Assembly: GCA_902793295.1 (NCBI GenBank)
Contig: CADBDA010000006.1
Location: forward strand, 1 to 64,000
Origin: an uncultured Bacteroidota bacterium
GTDB taxonomy: Bacteria; Bacteroidota; Bacteroidia; Bacteroidales; P3
Length of the DNA: 64,000 nucleotides
Reading direction: 5' to 3'
The notes under the pieces: generated by a model
Seen by the model: only the letters and a program-made list of their open reading frames with translations
Told to the model about the DNA's origin: nothing
Databases searched by the model: none
Shown: positions 56,394-64,000 of the stretch, one piece after another
Layout of the letters: every line of letters begins with the position of its first letter
How positions within the stretch are numbered: the stretch's first letter is position 1
Position numbers and translations under genes: made by a program

Positions 56394-58997
56394 TTAGATG
56401 GTGAATCGGAATTCGATGCGGAAAAAGCCTTTCTGTTTGGAGGTGAGGTCAGCGTCGTAGGAGAGTCGCCGCACGTAGTCTATGCGGATAAATTTGAGGA
56501 TGTTCTCGATGCCGACACTATATTCCATATATGGCTCATTTCCTAGTGGCGAGGTGTTTTCGGGCAGCTTGAAGAGGCCGGCGGCATTCTCTACCAGGGG
56601 GTTGTTCTTGGACGAGAGTCCGCCGTAGAGGATGTTGAACCCTACCACTTCGCGCAGACGCAACCGTTTGATGAGTGGTATGTTGTTCAGTATCCATCCT
56701 TTCAGGTGGTAGGTGGCAAAGAGGGCTGCATATTGGTCCACAACAAATTCCATGGGTTTCATGGTGTTGAAAGCGTTGGACGAGAGAAAGATATTGTCGT
56801 TGCCATTGGGGAAGCAGAGGCGCGGGTAGGGCACTCGGTTCCACACCATACCCGACTGCAGGCGTGCGTCGATATGACCGAAGGCTCCTAGCCAAAAGCG
56901 TTTCTCGGCAGTGAAATCGGTGCGTTGGTAGCGGAATCCGCCTTCCATTAGTCCGATACGGTGGGTCAGACTGATGGTGGGGGCGTCTTTCTTCAGGTTG
57001 ACCATGCCGGCGCTGCCGGGACGTTTACTGTCGGGACTGCGGTTGGGGCTGAAACTGATCTTGCCCATCCATTCGGCTTCGGCGAAATGGTCTACGGGCT
57101 TCAGACTACCGTCGTCCTGATACTGAAGGTATTCCAATGTTCCGGCGGGTTCGTAGCGGCGGGTGGCCAGCCAGGTGTCGATGCTGATGTGGCTGGGCCA
57201 TTGTTTCCGCAGTCGTAGCACGCCTTGGGCCACGTATTGCAGCTTGTGGGGTCGGTCGTTCGACATCAGTATGTTGTCGCGATCGAAATTGTCGAAGGCT
57301 TGTCCGGGCGCTTCCAGTTCGTAGCTTGCTGTGGCGCTCCACCAGCTGAGGGGTGATTCGTGGGAGTGGTGCTCCTTGTCGTCGAAGGTGTGGATGAACG
57401 AGGCGTTGAATTTGGGCCGTTTGTCTCGGAAACCGTAGGCCATATAGCCTTCCACGAAATTGCGTGGACTCAATGCTGCGGTGGTCATACCGCCCAGACG
57501 CAGTCGCCAGCCTTCTTCGTGATTGTGGCTCAGAATGTTGTAGATGGGTCCAATGTCGAATCGACTGCTGTCGCGTTTGGAGGCAGTGGGAATATAGCCC
57601 GAGACGGTGATCTCTGCCACTTTACGCATGGTCTGGAATTCCGGCAGTCGTGCCAGCTCGTATCTCAGGCTGTCGATGACGGTTTCTTTGGCTGTCAGTT
57701 CGATGGGGCGCAGCCGGTTCCATTCTTTTCGGCGCATCTTGGTTTTGGGCAGGCTGGCGGTGTTGTTGAGTGGCGAGAAGAGGCTGTCGGGCAGCAACTT
57801 GGCCGTGTCTGTAAGGTCATAGTTGTGATAGATGCGAACTTGGTGGGCATAGACTTCTTGCAGCCTCTTGTGGATGTAGAGGCGTCCGTAGGTGTCGCAG
57901 CGGTCGGGGATGTAGCGTGGCGGTTGGTCAACCGAATCGCTCGGCTGTTTGAAGAAGGATTGGGTGATGGTCAGGTCTCGGACAAAATTTAAGTTGACGT
58001 GGGGCGACACATTCATGCTGTAGCGGATCACGGCATAACTGCTGTCGAGTGCTATGCACATCTGACCGGTAAAACCATAGCTGCGCACGTTGGCGGGCAC
58101 AAAGGAGAGTTCAACGCAGGGAATGCCCTCCACTTCGAGTGTGTCGGTGATGTAATACTTGTAGAAGGTGGTCGCCAAGGTGGTGTTCAATGGTCCGGTA
58201 AAGTGATTCAGCATCACTTCAATCTCGTTGTCATAAATGTCGATGGGGACAAACATTTCGCTCAGGCTGGCATCAATTCCTTCTTGTCCTAGCACCTGGT
58301 CCACGCCTTCCATTCGGCGGGCGGTGAGCAGCGTTCGGTTTTGGCGGGGTCGACGCCGATAGGACTGCTGCATCATGATTTCGCGCATCGAGATGGTCAG
58401 AATCGGCGTGGCGTCAAAGGGCGTCATGTCGATATATTTCTCAAGGAAATTGAGTTTGCGCCAGATTCGTTTGTTCTCGAAATCGGGATGGAAATCGTCT
58501 AGTGCCAGCGTGGTCTTCTCGTACACGTCGCGTCGGTAGCGGTCGAACGACTGAAGGCGGTTGTGATCTTTGTGGTCGATGACTTGGCGTACCAGGTCTA
58601 CTGCAGGGTTGTTGCGACGGCGGTAACGGTTGCGTTCTTTGCGCGAAGCAGTCACAACAACTTCCTGCATGACGGTGCTTTTTGGCTGTAGCGCCACCTT
58701 GGCGTTGCGTTTGAATGTACCGACTTCAATGGTCATCTCCTGTGGCTGATAGCCCATCATCTGGAAACGCAACTGTGTCGCCCCTTGGGTGTTGGAGACG
58801 CTGAAGCGTCCATCCATATCAGTCGATGTGCCGCAATTGGTTCCGACGAAGCCGACTTGTACAAAGGGCAGGGGCTCGCCTGTGGCGGCGTCTGTAACCT
58901 TGCCTTGAAGTCCGGTGGTGGGTGTTTGGGCACAAATGCGAGTGGCTGCTGTCAGAATGAGTAGCAGTATTGCGAAATGATGAAACGTTCGGTACAT
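56394..58997 (-). CDS. DUF5686 protein with carboxypeptidase-regulatory-like domain
   Basis: 867 residues. Signal peptide ends RICAQ. Residues about 28-110 are a CarboxypepD_reg-like (CNA-B/TonB-receptor plug-type) Ig domain: GLQGKVTDAATGEPLPFVQV and YQPQEMTIEV. The rest (about 115-867) is DUF5686, a long beta-rich outer-membrane region with Bacteroidota-wide conservation, ending in RIEFRFTI as an outer-membrane C-terminus. It may be a barrel or a barrel-associated protein; substrate unknown. The CarboxypepD_reg domain resembles those of SusC-type receptors but TonB-box and plug motifs were not found. Confidence 0.8.
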   Translation of the reverse strand: MYRTFHHFAILLLILTAATRICAQTPTTGLQGKVTDAATGEPLPFVQVGFVGTNCGTSTDMDGRFSVSNTQGATQLRFQMMGYQPQEMTIEVGTFKRNAKVALQPKSTVMQEVVVTASRKERNRYRRRNNPAVDLVRQVIDHKDHNRLQSFDRYRRDVYEKTTLALDDFHPDFENKRIWRKLNFLEKYIDMTPFDATPILTISMREIMMQQSYRRRPRQNRTLLTARRMEGVDQVLGQEGIDASLSEMFVPIDIYDNEIEVMLNHFTGPLNTTLATTFYKYYITDTLEVEGIPCVELSFVPANVRSYGFTGQMCIALDSSYAVIRYSMNVSPHVNLNFVRDLTITQSFFKQPSDSVDQPPRYIPDRCDTYGRLYIHKRLQEVYAHQVRIYHNYDLTDTAKLLPDSLFSPLNNTASLPKTKMRRKEWNRLRPIELTAKETVIDSLRYELARLPEFQTMRKVAEITVSGYIPTASKRDSSRFDIGPIYNILSHNHEEGWRLRLGGMTTAALSPRNFVEGYMAYGFRDKRPKFNASFIHTFDDKEHHSHESPLSWWSATASYELEAPGQAFDNFDRDNILMSNDRPHKLQYVAQGVLRLRKQWPSHISIDTWLATRRYEPAGTLEYLQYQDDGSLKPVDHFAEAEWMGKISFSPNRSPDSKRPGSAGMVNLKKDAPTISLTHRIGLMEGGFRYQRTDFTAEKRFWLGAFGHIDARLQSGMVWNRVPYPRLCFPNGNDNIFLSSNAFNTMKPMEFVVDQYAALFATYHLKGWILNNIPLIKRLRLREVVGFNILYGGLSSKNNPLVENAAGLFKLPENTSPLGNEPYMEYSVGIENILKFIRIDYVRRLSYDADLTSKQKGFFRIEFRFTI

Positions 58998-59069
58998 GTG
59001 GAGAGATTCAGTTAGTGCTGATGGAGTGGGGGTAGTCGTTGGCAGCTGTATAGTGGGGTCGGCAGGTGC

Positions 59070-59798
59070 CTATTGTAACATGGCTCTGTAGGATTCCACT
59101 TTCTTCTCCAGCTCCTGAAGGGCATTTTGCGATTCGCTGGCGCGTTTTTCAAGGTCGGCTTTCTTCTCGCTGTTTTTGTTCACCGACGACTCCAATTTGG
59201 CGTTTTTGTCTTCCAAATCCTTGATTTTGCCTTGCAATTTCTCGATGTCCTTTTGGTTGGAGGCCATCTTAGCTTGGTCAGAATTGATGTTTTTGTTCAG
59301 TTTCTCCAAATCGGAACTGGCGTTTTTATATTCTTTCTGAGCCTTTTTCAGATCCTTCTCCGACTGGGCTAGCATCTCCTCGGCTTCTTGACGTTTCACC
59401 TGCTTGATCAAGTCTTCCAGATAACGGCGGACATACGAATCGGAGATTTTGTCGGCAATGTTCATCGGCATGGCACAGAGGGTGACGACGGTTACTTTGT
59501 CCGAACGTCGGCCGGATTCCTCAATCTTGACGTATAGGTTGACCGGTACAGTGGCGATTTCTGGAACGACCTGCTCAAGGCTGGCAATGTATCCCTCGCT
59601 CTTGGTAGTGCTCAGTTTAGAATTTTTCAGTTTTTGGTTGAGTGCATTCTGAACTGTCTTGACATCCTGTGGCATCGAGACAATGAAACCTGGTACGGTC
59701 TGTACTCCGATTTTTAGAACGGTATCCTGCACTTCTTGTGCTTTGAGTCCGGCAACCATAAGAATTGAAAGGGTCAGTAAAGCGATTTTTTTTATCAT
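59070..59798 (-). CDS. Secreted coiled-coil protein of unknown function
   Basis: 242 residues. Signal peptide ends GLKAQ. Residues about 20-130 form a compact domain (VPGFIVSMPQD, VPVNLYVKIEES) and residues about 125-240 are an almost continuous Glu/Lys/Ser-rich heptad-like coiled coil (KKAQKEYKNASSDLEKLNKN, DKNAKLESSVNK). The coil may mediate oligomerisation. Has its own promoter (59861-59893) divergent from the beta-barrel gene. Confidence 0.7.
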   Translation of the reverse strand: MIKKIALLTLSILMVAGLKAQEVQDTVLKIGVQTVPGFIVSMPQDVKTVQNALNQKLKNSKLSTTKSEGYIASLEQVVPEIATVPVNLYVKIEESGRRSDKVTVVTLCAMPMNIADKISDSYVRRYLEDLIKQVKRQEAEEMLAQSEKDLKKAQKEYKNASSDLEKLNKNINSDQAKMASNQKDIEKLQGKIKDLEDKNAKLESSVNKNSEKKADLEKRASESQNALQELEKKVESYRAMLQ

Positions 59799-59860
59799 GA
59801 CGGTAATATTTTAATGATTAACAATCGAATATAATGTCTTTTATTCTATAATTATAATTG

Positions 59861-59893
59861 CAAAAATACATTTTTTTTTACTTCTTTTCCAAA
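59861..59893 (-). promoter_or_regulatory. Promoter for coiled-coil protein, TTTG-N21-TATTTTTG
   Basis: On the minus strand TTTG (59893-59890) precedes TATTTTTG (59868-59861) by 21 bases. Leader to the ATG at 59798 is about 55 bases. Confidence 0.65.
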
Positions 59894-59911
59894 AAAATGA
59901 AACATAAATCA

Positions 59912-59943
59912 TTTGTCTACGTAAAATAATTTGTCTATTTTTG
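59912..59943 (+). promoter_or_regulatory. Promoter for beta-barrel protein, TTTG-N20-TATTTTTG
   Basis: TTTG (59912-59915), 20-base spacer, TATTTTTG (59936-59943). Leader to the ATG at 60043 is about 95 bases. It is back-to-back with the minus-strand promoter, whose -33 element lies only 18 bases away. Confidence 0.75.
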
Positions 59944-60042
59944 CAGAAAGAATGGTGATTACATGATTTATGGAATAATTTGTTCATTGAGCAGATAATC
60001 AATTTGTTATCGGATAAACTCTAAATTTTAAAACATACAAAA

Positions 60043-60648
60043 ATGAAAAAAGTAGTTACATTATTTGCCCTCGCAGTTGCTATGCTTACTGCCGGCAGTG
60101 CAAAAGCACAGTTGAATCTTCATCTGGGTTACATGCCCGAAACTTTCACCACAGAAATTAACGGCAACAGCAGTGACGTCTCCATGGACGGTTTCTTTGT
60201 CGGTGGTGACTACATGATGAATCTGACGGGTGACCTCAACCTCTCTCTTGGCCTGCAGGTCCGTTACAACATGAGTTCTGAAACTGTTGCTACAATCGAG
60301 ACAAAATCCAGCCAGCTGCTGCTCGATGTTCCTATCCTTTTCAACTATGGTTTCCCTCTTGGCAGTGATTTCAAACTCTCTGCCTTCGTCGGCCCCACCA
60401 TCTCTTTCGCTGTTATGGGTAAAAGCAAAGTTACCATCCTCGGTACTGAAACTGAAACTGACTGGTACGAAAACGATGACAACTATTCCCGTTTGAATGT
60501 TTATGGCACAGTTGGTCTCTCCCTCTGCTACAGAGGTCAGTATCGTCTCTTTGGCGGCTACAACTTGGGTCTGCTCGATCTTGACAAATCTGACAACACC
60601 AAGTTCACCAGCGGCGGTCTTTTCGTCGGCCTCGGCATTGGTCTCTAA
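60043..60648 (+). CDS. Outer-membrane beta-barrel protein
   Basis: 201 residues. Signal peptide ends AKAQ. The mature part is strongly amphipathic beta (GYMPETFTTEI, LGLQVRYNMS, LDVPILFNYGFPLGSDFKLSAFVGPTI, VGLSLCYRGQYRLFGGYNLGL), the pattern of OMP_b-brl/PorT-type eight-stranded barrels, ending GLGIGL. Substrate or role unknown. Own promoter and a strong terminator, so it is monocistronic. Confidence 0.8.
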   Translation: MKKVVTLFALAVAMLTAGSAKAQLNLHLGYMPETFTTEINGNSSDVSMDGFFVGGDYMMNLTGDLNLSLGLQVRYNMSSETVATIETKSSQLLLDVPILFNYGFPLGSDFKLSAFVGPTISFAVMGKSKVTILGTETETDWYENDDNYSRLNVYGTVGLSLCYRGQYRLFGGYNLGLLDLDKSDNTKFTSGGLFVGLGIGL

Positions 60649-60670
60649 TCAGATTCCTTACAAATTATAT

Positions 60671-60706
60671 AGGGAGGGAAACAGTCTTGTTTCCCTCCTT
60701 TCTTTT
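60671..60706 (+). terminator. Rho-independent terminator after beta-barrel gene
   Basis: Perfect 11-bp stem (60673-60683 with 60688-60698), loop GTCT, then a T-rich run. Confidence 0.9.
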
Positions 60707-61011
60707 TGTCCTTACATCTTGTCCTTACAGCATCACTTCTCAGAACTTTTACGGCAATAGCCCCCATAACTTATACTACTTGGCTTCCATAACCCTTACA
60801 GCAATACTTTCCCGTATATAGCAACGCGGTTTCATATCCTTTGGCGACAGCATTCCGCGTCCATACATAATGCCTTTTTTGTTTCCTTGCGGTAATACCT
60901 TCCGGTCGCCATGTGTCATTATAATCCCATTTCCTTGCAATGACTCTTTTTCGTCGTCTCTTAACTTGCAGGCGTTAGATTTGCATGATTTTATGTCGTT
61001 GCCTTTCCCGT

Positions 61012-61048
61012 ACAAAAAATAGGGTGACTCACACGAGCCACCCTATTT
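61012..61048 (-). terminator. Rho-independent terminator of hydrogenase operon
   Basis: Perfect 10-bp stem (61017-61026 with 61039-61048) followed on the minus strand by a T-run (A6 at 61014-61019 of the plus strand). Located 42 bases after the stop of the hydC-like gene. Confidence 0.88.
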
Positions 61049-61089
61049 GGTGTATTCGTAGCAGGAGTTACACCTGCCAGAGTTTCGTC

Positions 61090-61566
61090 TTATTTGTACT
61101 CGGCGATGATAGCGGGTATTTGGTCGGGGGTCAGACGGCCGTAGACCTTCTCGCCAATCATGGCTACAGGTGCCAGACCGCAGGCTCCAACGCAACGCAG
61201 CGTGTTCAAAGAGAACTTGCCGTCGGCAGTGCATTTGCCGATTTCGACGTTCAGTTCGCGAGCAAAAGCGTCGAGAACCTTCTCAGCACCACGCACATAG
61301 CATGCCGTGCCCAAGCAGACATCGATAGGATGTTCGCCCTTGGGCTCCATGGTGAAGAAACTGTAGAAGGAAACGATACCGTATACACGCGATACGGGGA
61401 TATTCAGTTCGTGGGCAACGACTTCCTGCACTTCAGCGGGAAGATAACCAAATTTGCCCTGAACCTGGTGGAGGACATTGATAACCTCACCAGCTCTGTT
61501 ACCAAAGGATTTAGCAATCTCTTTGATGGTATTGACTTTATCTTCAGATAACTTGATATTTGCCAT
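61090..61566 (-). CDS. hydC: NuoE-like [2Fe-2S] subunit of electron-bifurcating hydrogenase (HydC)
   Basis: 158 residues. Thioredoxin-like [2Fe-2S] domain with ligands Cys84, Cys89, Cys125 and Cys129 (CLGTAC and CVGAC), plus the upstream helical part (LHQVQGKFGYLP). In the HydABC/Hnd hydrogenases this subunit relays electrons near the NAD(H)-flavin subunit. It lies downstream of the hydrogenase gene and closes the operon, with a terminator after it. The assignment to HydC rests on the neighbours; the same fold occurs in respiratory complex I NuoE. Confidence 0.88.
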   Translation of the reverse strand: MANIKLSEDKVNTIKEIAKSFGNRAGEVINVLHQVQGKFGYLPAEVQEVVAHELNIPVSRVYGIVSFYSFFTMEPKGEHPIDVCLGTACYVRGAEKVLDAFARELNVEIGKCTADGKFSLNTLRCVGACGLAPVAMIGEKVYGRLTPDQIPAIIAEYK

Positions 61567-61596
61567 TGTATTTTGGTTTTTAGTGATTCGTGATTC

Positions 61597-61660
61597 GTGA
61601 ATAGTGAATTGACAAATGACAGCGTCAGTATCGATTCACTATTCACTTGTCACTATTCAC
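61597..61660. repeat. 13-bp inverted repeat with extra copy between hydA and hydC
   Basis: The left arm 61597-61609 pairs perfectly with 61634-61646 (core GTGAATAGTGAAT). A further CACTATTCAC copy at 61651-61660 and GATTCGT repeats before the left arm extend it. It lies in a 102-base gap inside the operon and has no T-tract. Confidence 0.75.
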
Positions 61661-61668
61661 AGTATTAT

Positions 61669-63435
61669 TTACTTTGTTGCCTCCAGTTTGTCGCTGCGGT
61701 CGAAATAGTGGGTGTGCAGCTGTTCGTGGCTGAGGTGGCCGCAAGGTTCGCCATAGTATTCCTTGTAGATGGCAATGACCTCGGGGTTCTCGTGGCTCTT
61801 ACGGATGGGCTTGCCAGCATCTTCGCGGTAGATGGCTTCCATACGTTTGCGGATGATGTTGCTGTCGCCGTGGTGATAGGGCTGGCCAGCGCCGCCGATA
61901 CAACCACCGGGGCAAGCCATAACCTCGACGAAGTGGTATCCGTTGGGGTTGCCGTTGCGAACCTCTTCCATAATCTTGCGAGCGTTGCCAAGGCTGTAAG
62001 CCACAGCAATCTTCAGCGGGAAGCCGTCGAAATCGATGGTGGCTTCCTTGATGCCCTGGAATCCGCGGGTTTCTTCGAAGTCGATCTTGGGCAGTTTCTT
62101 GCCGGTGTGGACTTCGTAAGCGGTACGGAGAGCTGCCTCCATCACACCACCAGTGGCACCGAAGATGACAGCAGCACCAGTCGACTGGCCGAGCGGACTG
62201 TCGAAGTCCTCTTCAGGCATGTCGTTCAGGTTGAGGTTGCACTGACGGATCATGTGAGCCAATTCACGTGTGGTCAGCGAGAAGTCCACGTCGCGGTTGC
62301 CGTTGACGCTGAGTTCTTCACGAGCCAACTCGCTCTTCTTGGCCAAGCAGGGCATGATAGAAACGACAACGAGATCTTCGCGTTTCACACCCAGTTTCGG
62401 TGCCAGGTAGTTCTTGGCAACAGCGCCGAACATACCCTGGGGCGACTTGGCGGTCGAAGGATATTCAAGCAGATCGGGGAAGTTCTTCTCGTAGAAGGCG
62501 ACCCAAGCGGGGCAGCAGGAGGTGAACATAGGCAGTTTGACCTCTTCGCCTGCGAGGGCTTTCTTCAGGCGGCCGAGGAGCTCGGTGCCTTCTTCCATGA
62601 TGGTGAGGTCTGCGCTCCAGTCAGTGTCGTACACCTGGTCGAAACCAAGACGACGGAGGGCGGCAGCCATTTTTCCGGTGACAATTTCGCCGGGTTTCAT
62701 GCCGAACTCTTCACCCAGAGCCACGCGGACTGCGGGAGCGGTCTGGACAATGACTTTCTTGGTAGGATCGGCAATGGCCTTGAGGACATCGCTGATGTTG
62801 TCGACGAGGGTGAGGGCTCCAACGGGGCACACTTGAACGCACTGGCCGCAGTTGATGCAGCTGCTGTCACCAAGGTTCTGTTCGAAGGCGGGAGCAACAA
62901 CAGCCTGGAAGCCACGGTTGACACCGCTCAGAGCACCAGCAGTCTGGAATTTGTTGCACATGGTCTCGCAACGACGGCACATGACGCATTTGTCCATGTC
63001 GCGATACACGCTGAGGGTGCTGTCCTTACGATAAGTGGAGGTCGCACCTTTGAAGGGAATTTCCTTGATGCCGAGACGTTTGGTGAGGCTCTGGAGTTCG
63101 CAGTCACCATTCTTCTCGCACTGCAGACAGTCGTTCGGGTGGTCGCTGAGAATCAGCTCAACAACGGTTTTGCGGGCGTTGATAACGCGTGCGCTGTGGG
63201 TCAGCACTTCCATGCCTTCCATTACATCGGTGGCGCAAGCAGGGGCCAGGTTGCGGCGGCCTTTCACTTCGACCACGCAGACACGGCATCCGCCGGGTTT
63301 GTTTTCAAAATTCATCCCATCGAGCTCGAAATGGCAGAGCGTGGGGATATCGATACCGTTCATGCGGGCAGCCTTGAGAATAGTGGTGCCTTCGGGAACT
63401 TGAATCGCTTTATTATCTATTGTGAGATTAATCAT
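61669..63435 (-). CDS. hydA: [FeFe] hydrogenase catalytic subunit (HydA/HndD type)
   Basis: 588 residues, cytoplasmic. N-terminal [2Fe-2S] domain (Cys34, Cys50, Cys53, Cys67), then a His-ligated [4Fe-4S] (His99, Cys103, Cys106, Cys112) and two ferredoxin-type [4Fe-4S] motifs (CVMCRRC and CINCGQC). The H-cluster motifs are TSCCPAW (305-311), MPCLAKKSE and MACPGGCIGGAGQP. The C-terminal SSU-like region ends near EHLHTHYF-type sequence (EQLHTHYF). It reduces protons or oxidises H2. With NuoE- and NuoF-like neighbours it resembles trimeric, NAD/ferredoxin electron-bifurcating enzymes. Maturases HydEFG are not in the window. Confidence 0.95.
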   Translation of the reverse strand: MINLTIDNKAIQVPEGTTILKAARMNGIDIPTLCHFELDGMNFENKPGGCRVCVVEVKGRRNLAPACATDVMEGMEVLTHSARVINARKTVVELILSDHPNDCLQCEKNGDCELQSLTKRLGIKEIPFKGATSTYRKDSTLSVYRDMDKCVMCRRCETMCNKFQTAGALSGVNRGFQAVVAPAFEQNLGDSSCINCGQCVQVCPVGALTLVDNISDVLKAIADPTKKVIVQTAPAVRVALGEEFGMKPGEIVTGKMAAALRRLGFDQVYDTDWSADLTIMEEGTELLGRLKKALAGEEVKLPMFTSCCPAWVAFYEKNFPDLLEYPSTAKSPQGMFGAVAKNYLAPKLGVKREDLVVVSIMPCLAKKSELAREELSVNGNRDVDFSLTTRELAHMIRQCNLNLNDMPEEDFDSPLGQSTGAAVIFGATGGVMEAALRTAYEVHTGKKLPKIDFEETRGFQGIKEATIDFDGFPLKIAVAYSLGNARKIMEEVRNGNPNGYHFVEVMACPGGCIGGAGQPYHHGDSNIIRKRMEAIYREDAGKPIRKSHENPEVIAIYKEYYGEPCGHLSHEQLHTHYFDRSDKLEATK

Positions 63436-63548
63436 TGTTCTATTTTTATTTTTGTTGATAAGTTGATCGGTCGATATGTTTTATGAGATGAGGTCTTGTT
63501 TTCCTGTTGTATCCGCATTAGACATATGAACGTATCAACAATTATACA

Positions 63549-64000
63549 TTAATGAATAGAGATGGCACCGAATTTACAGTTGTTGATGCAGGCTCCGCAC
63601 TTAATACACTTGGTGCTGTCGATAACCATCGAAGCCAGTTTGTGTCCAGGAGCGGTATATTCGGTACGGCTGATTGCCTCGACGGGGCATCCCTTGGCGC
63701 ACTTGCCGCAGCCGATGCACTTCTCGCGGTCGATGACATAGCTCATGAGTTTCTTGCAGACACCGGCACGGCATTTCTTGTCGACGACGTGCTCCACGTA
63801 TTCGTCCCAGAAGTTGTCGAGGGTCGAAAGAACGGGGTTGGGCGAGGTCTGACCAAGACCGCAAAGAGCGGTGTCCTTGATGACGGCTGCCAGGTTGCGG
63901 AGCTCGGTGAGGTCCTCCATGGTGCCGCGACCGTCGGTGATTTTCTCAAGGATTTCGCAGAGGCGTTTGTTACCGATACGGCAGGGAGAGCACTTGCCGC
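63549..64000 (-). CDS. hydB: NuoF-like flavoprotein subunit of hydrogenase, C-terminal part (HydB), truncated
   Basis: The frame continues past the window end, so only the C-terminal 150 residues are seen. They include the NuoF [4Fe-4S] motif GKCSPCRIG with later Cys, then the helical EDLTELRNLAAVI segment, and a C-terminal two-[4Fe-4S] ferredoxin domain (CIGCGKCAKGCP and CIKCGACINNC). The ferredoxin extension is typical of HydB/HndC rather than complex I NuoF. The missing N-terminus should hold the FMN and NAD(H) sites. It precedes hydA on the same strand by 113 bases. Confidence 0.88.
   Translation of the reverse strand, partial: GKCSPCRIGNKRLCEILEKITDGRGTMEDLTELRNLAAVIKDTALCGLGQTSPNPVLSTLDNFWDEYVEHVVDKKCRAGVCKKLMSYVIDREKCIGCGKCAKGCPVEAISRTEYTAPGHKLASMVIDSTKCIKCGACINNCKFGAISIH

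Larger units (their letters stand above)
60649..61089. other. Intergenic stretch between two convergent terminators
   Basis: Bounded by terminators at 60671-60706 (+) and 61012-61048 (-). The remaining about 305 bases (60707-61011) contain no start context, family-like frame or structured RNA I can recognise. Recurrent short elements such as CCTTACAGCA occur, without clear periodicity. Confidence 0.5.

Noticed and set aside
61597-63486. 629-codon plus-strand frame opposite hydA
   Set aside because: It lies antisense to a gene with complete [FeFe] hydrogenase motifs and its product has no recognisable domain; the long frame follows from codon bias of the real gene.
1-64000. CRISPR array, tRNA, rRNA or intact insertion sequence
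   Set aside because: Reading the intergenic regions I saw no regularly spaced repeats, no tRNA-like TTCRA/cloverleaf segments and no transposase-like frames. This was by eye, so tRNAscan-SE or a CRISPR finder would settle it.

Overview
This window reads as chromosomal DNA of a strictly anaerobic member of the Bacteroidota, most likely order Bacteroidales from a gut or rumen-like habitat; species and family are not identifiable from sequence alone. The evidence is the TAnnTTTG-type promoter boxes in front of many genes, the near absence of Shine-Dalgarno sites, and several families typical of the phylum: a type IX secretion system (T9SS) sorting domain and plug protein, DUF5686, GSCFA, BatA-like VWA, FISUMP-type lipoprotein, rhomboid with C-terminal extension and TonB-CTD protein. 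An [FeFe] hydrogenase with NuoE/NuoF-like partners points to fermentative H2 metabolism.

Layout. 1-515 is gene-poor and holds a palindrome and a possible ORF6N-type gene relic. 516-4301 has a surface lipoprotein, a sodium:solute symporter and aroE. 4410-11559 is a six-gene co-directional run: rhomboid protease, EEP-family phosphatase/nuclease, endonuclease III, BatA-like VWA protein and a NatAB-type ABC exporter. 11724-16759 has recJ, ettA, a small lipoprotein and a YD-repeat secreted protein. 16911-23309 carries dnaE, GSCFA, ddl and a nitroreductase. 23490-26603 has a TonB-like protein, a second ABC-F protein and yraN. 26649-28730 (minus) has a YhiN-type flavoprotein and a tandem universal stress protein. 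29126-33181 has ruvB, then hutI-lolD-rlmB.

33546-45479 is one 3977-residue secreted mosaic protein with a T9SS type A sorting domain. It is followed by tilS, which overlaps head-on with the gene for a T9SS plug protein. 48199-50360 has dapB and a GH29 fucosidase lipoprotein. 50502-59798 is a minus-strand block of envelope proteins: DUF3089 hydrolase, secreted unknowns, CDF metal transporter, lipoprotein, M49-like peptidase, beta-barrel, DUF5686 protein and a coiled-coil protein. 60043-60648 is another beta-barrel. 61090-64000 (minus) is a hydB-hydA-hydC-like electron-bifurcating hydrogenase locus, truncated by the window end.

Functionally the window mixes housekeeping (replication, repair, tRNA/rRNA modification, cell wall and lysine/aromatic biosynthesis) with outer-membrane and surface biology. 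I see no CRISPR array, prophage, intact insertion sequence, rRNA or tRNA gene. No complete new multi-gene system is evident. The most unusual items are the giant T9SS cargo, a terminator-like hairpin abutting an ABC-F start codon, a possibly leaderless T9SS plug mRNA, an HEXXH-type M49 peptidase, and a GSCFA protein with SGNH-like motifs carrying Cys at the nucleophile position.
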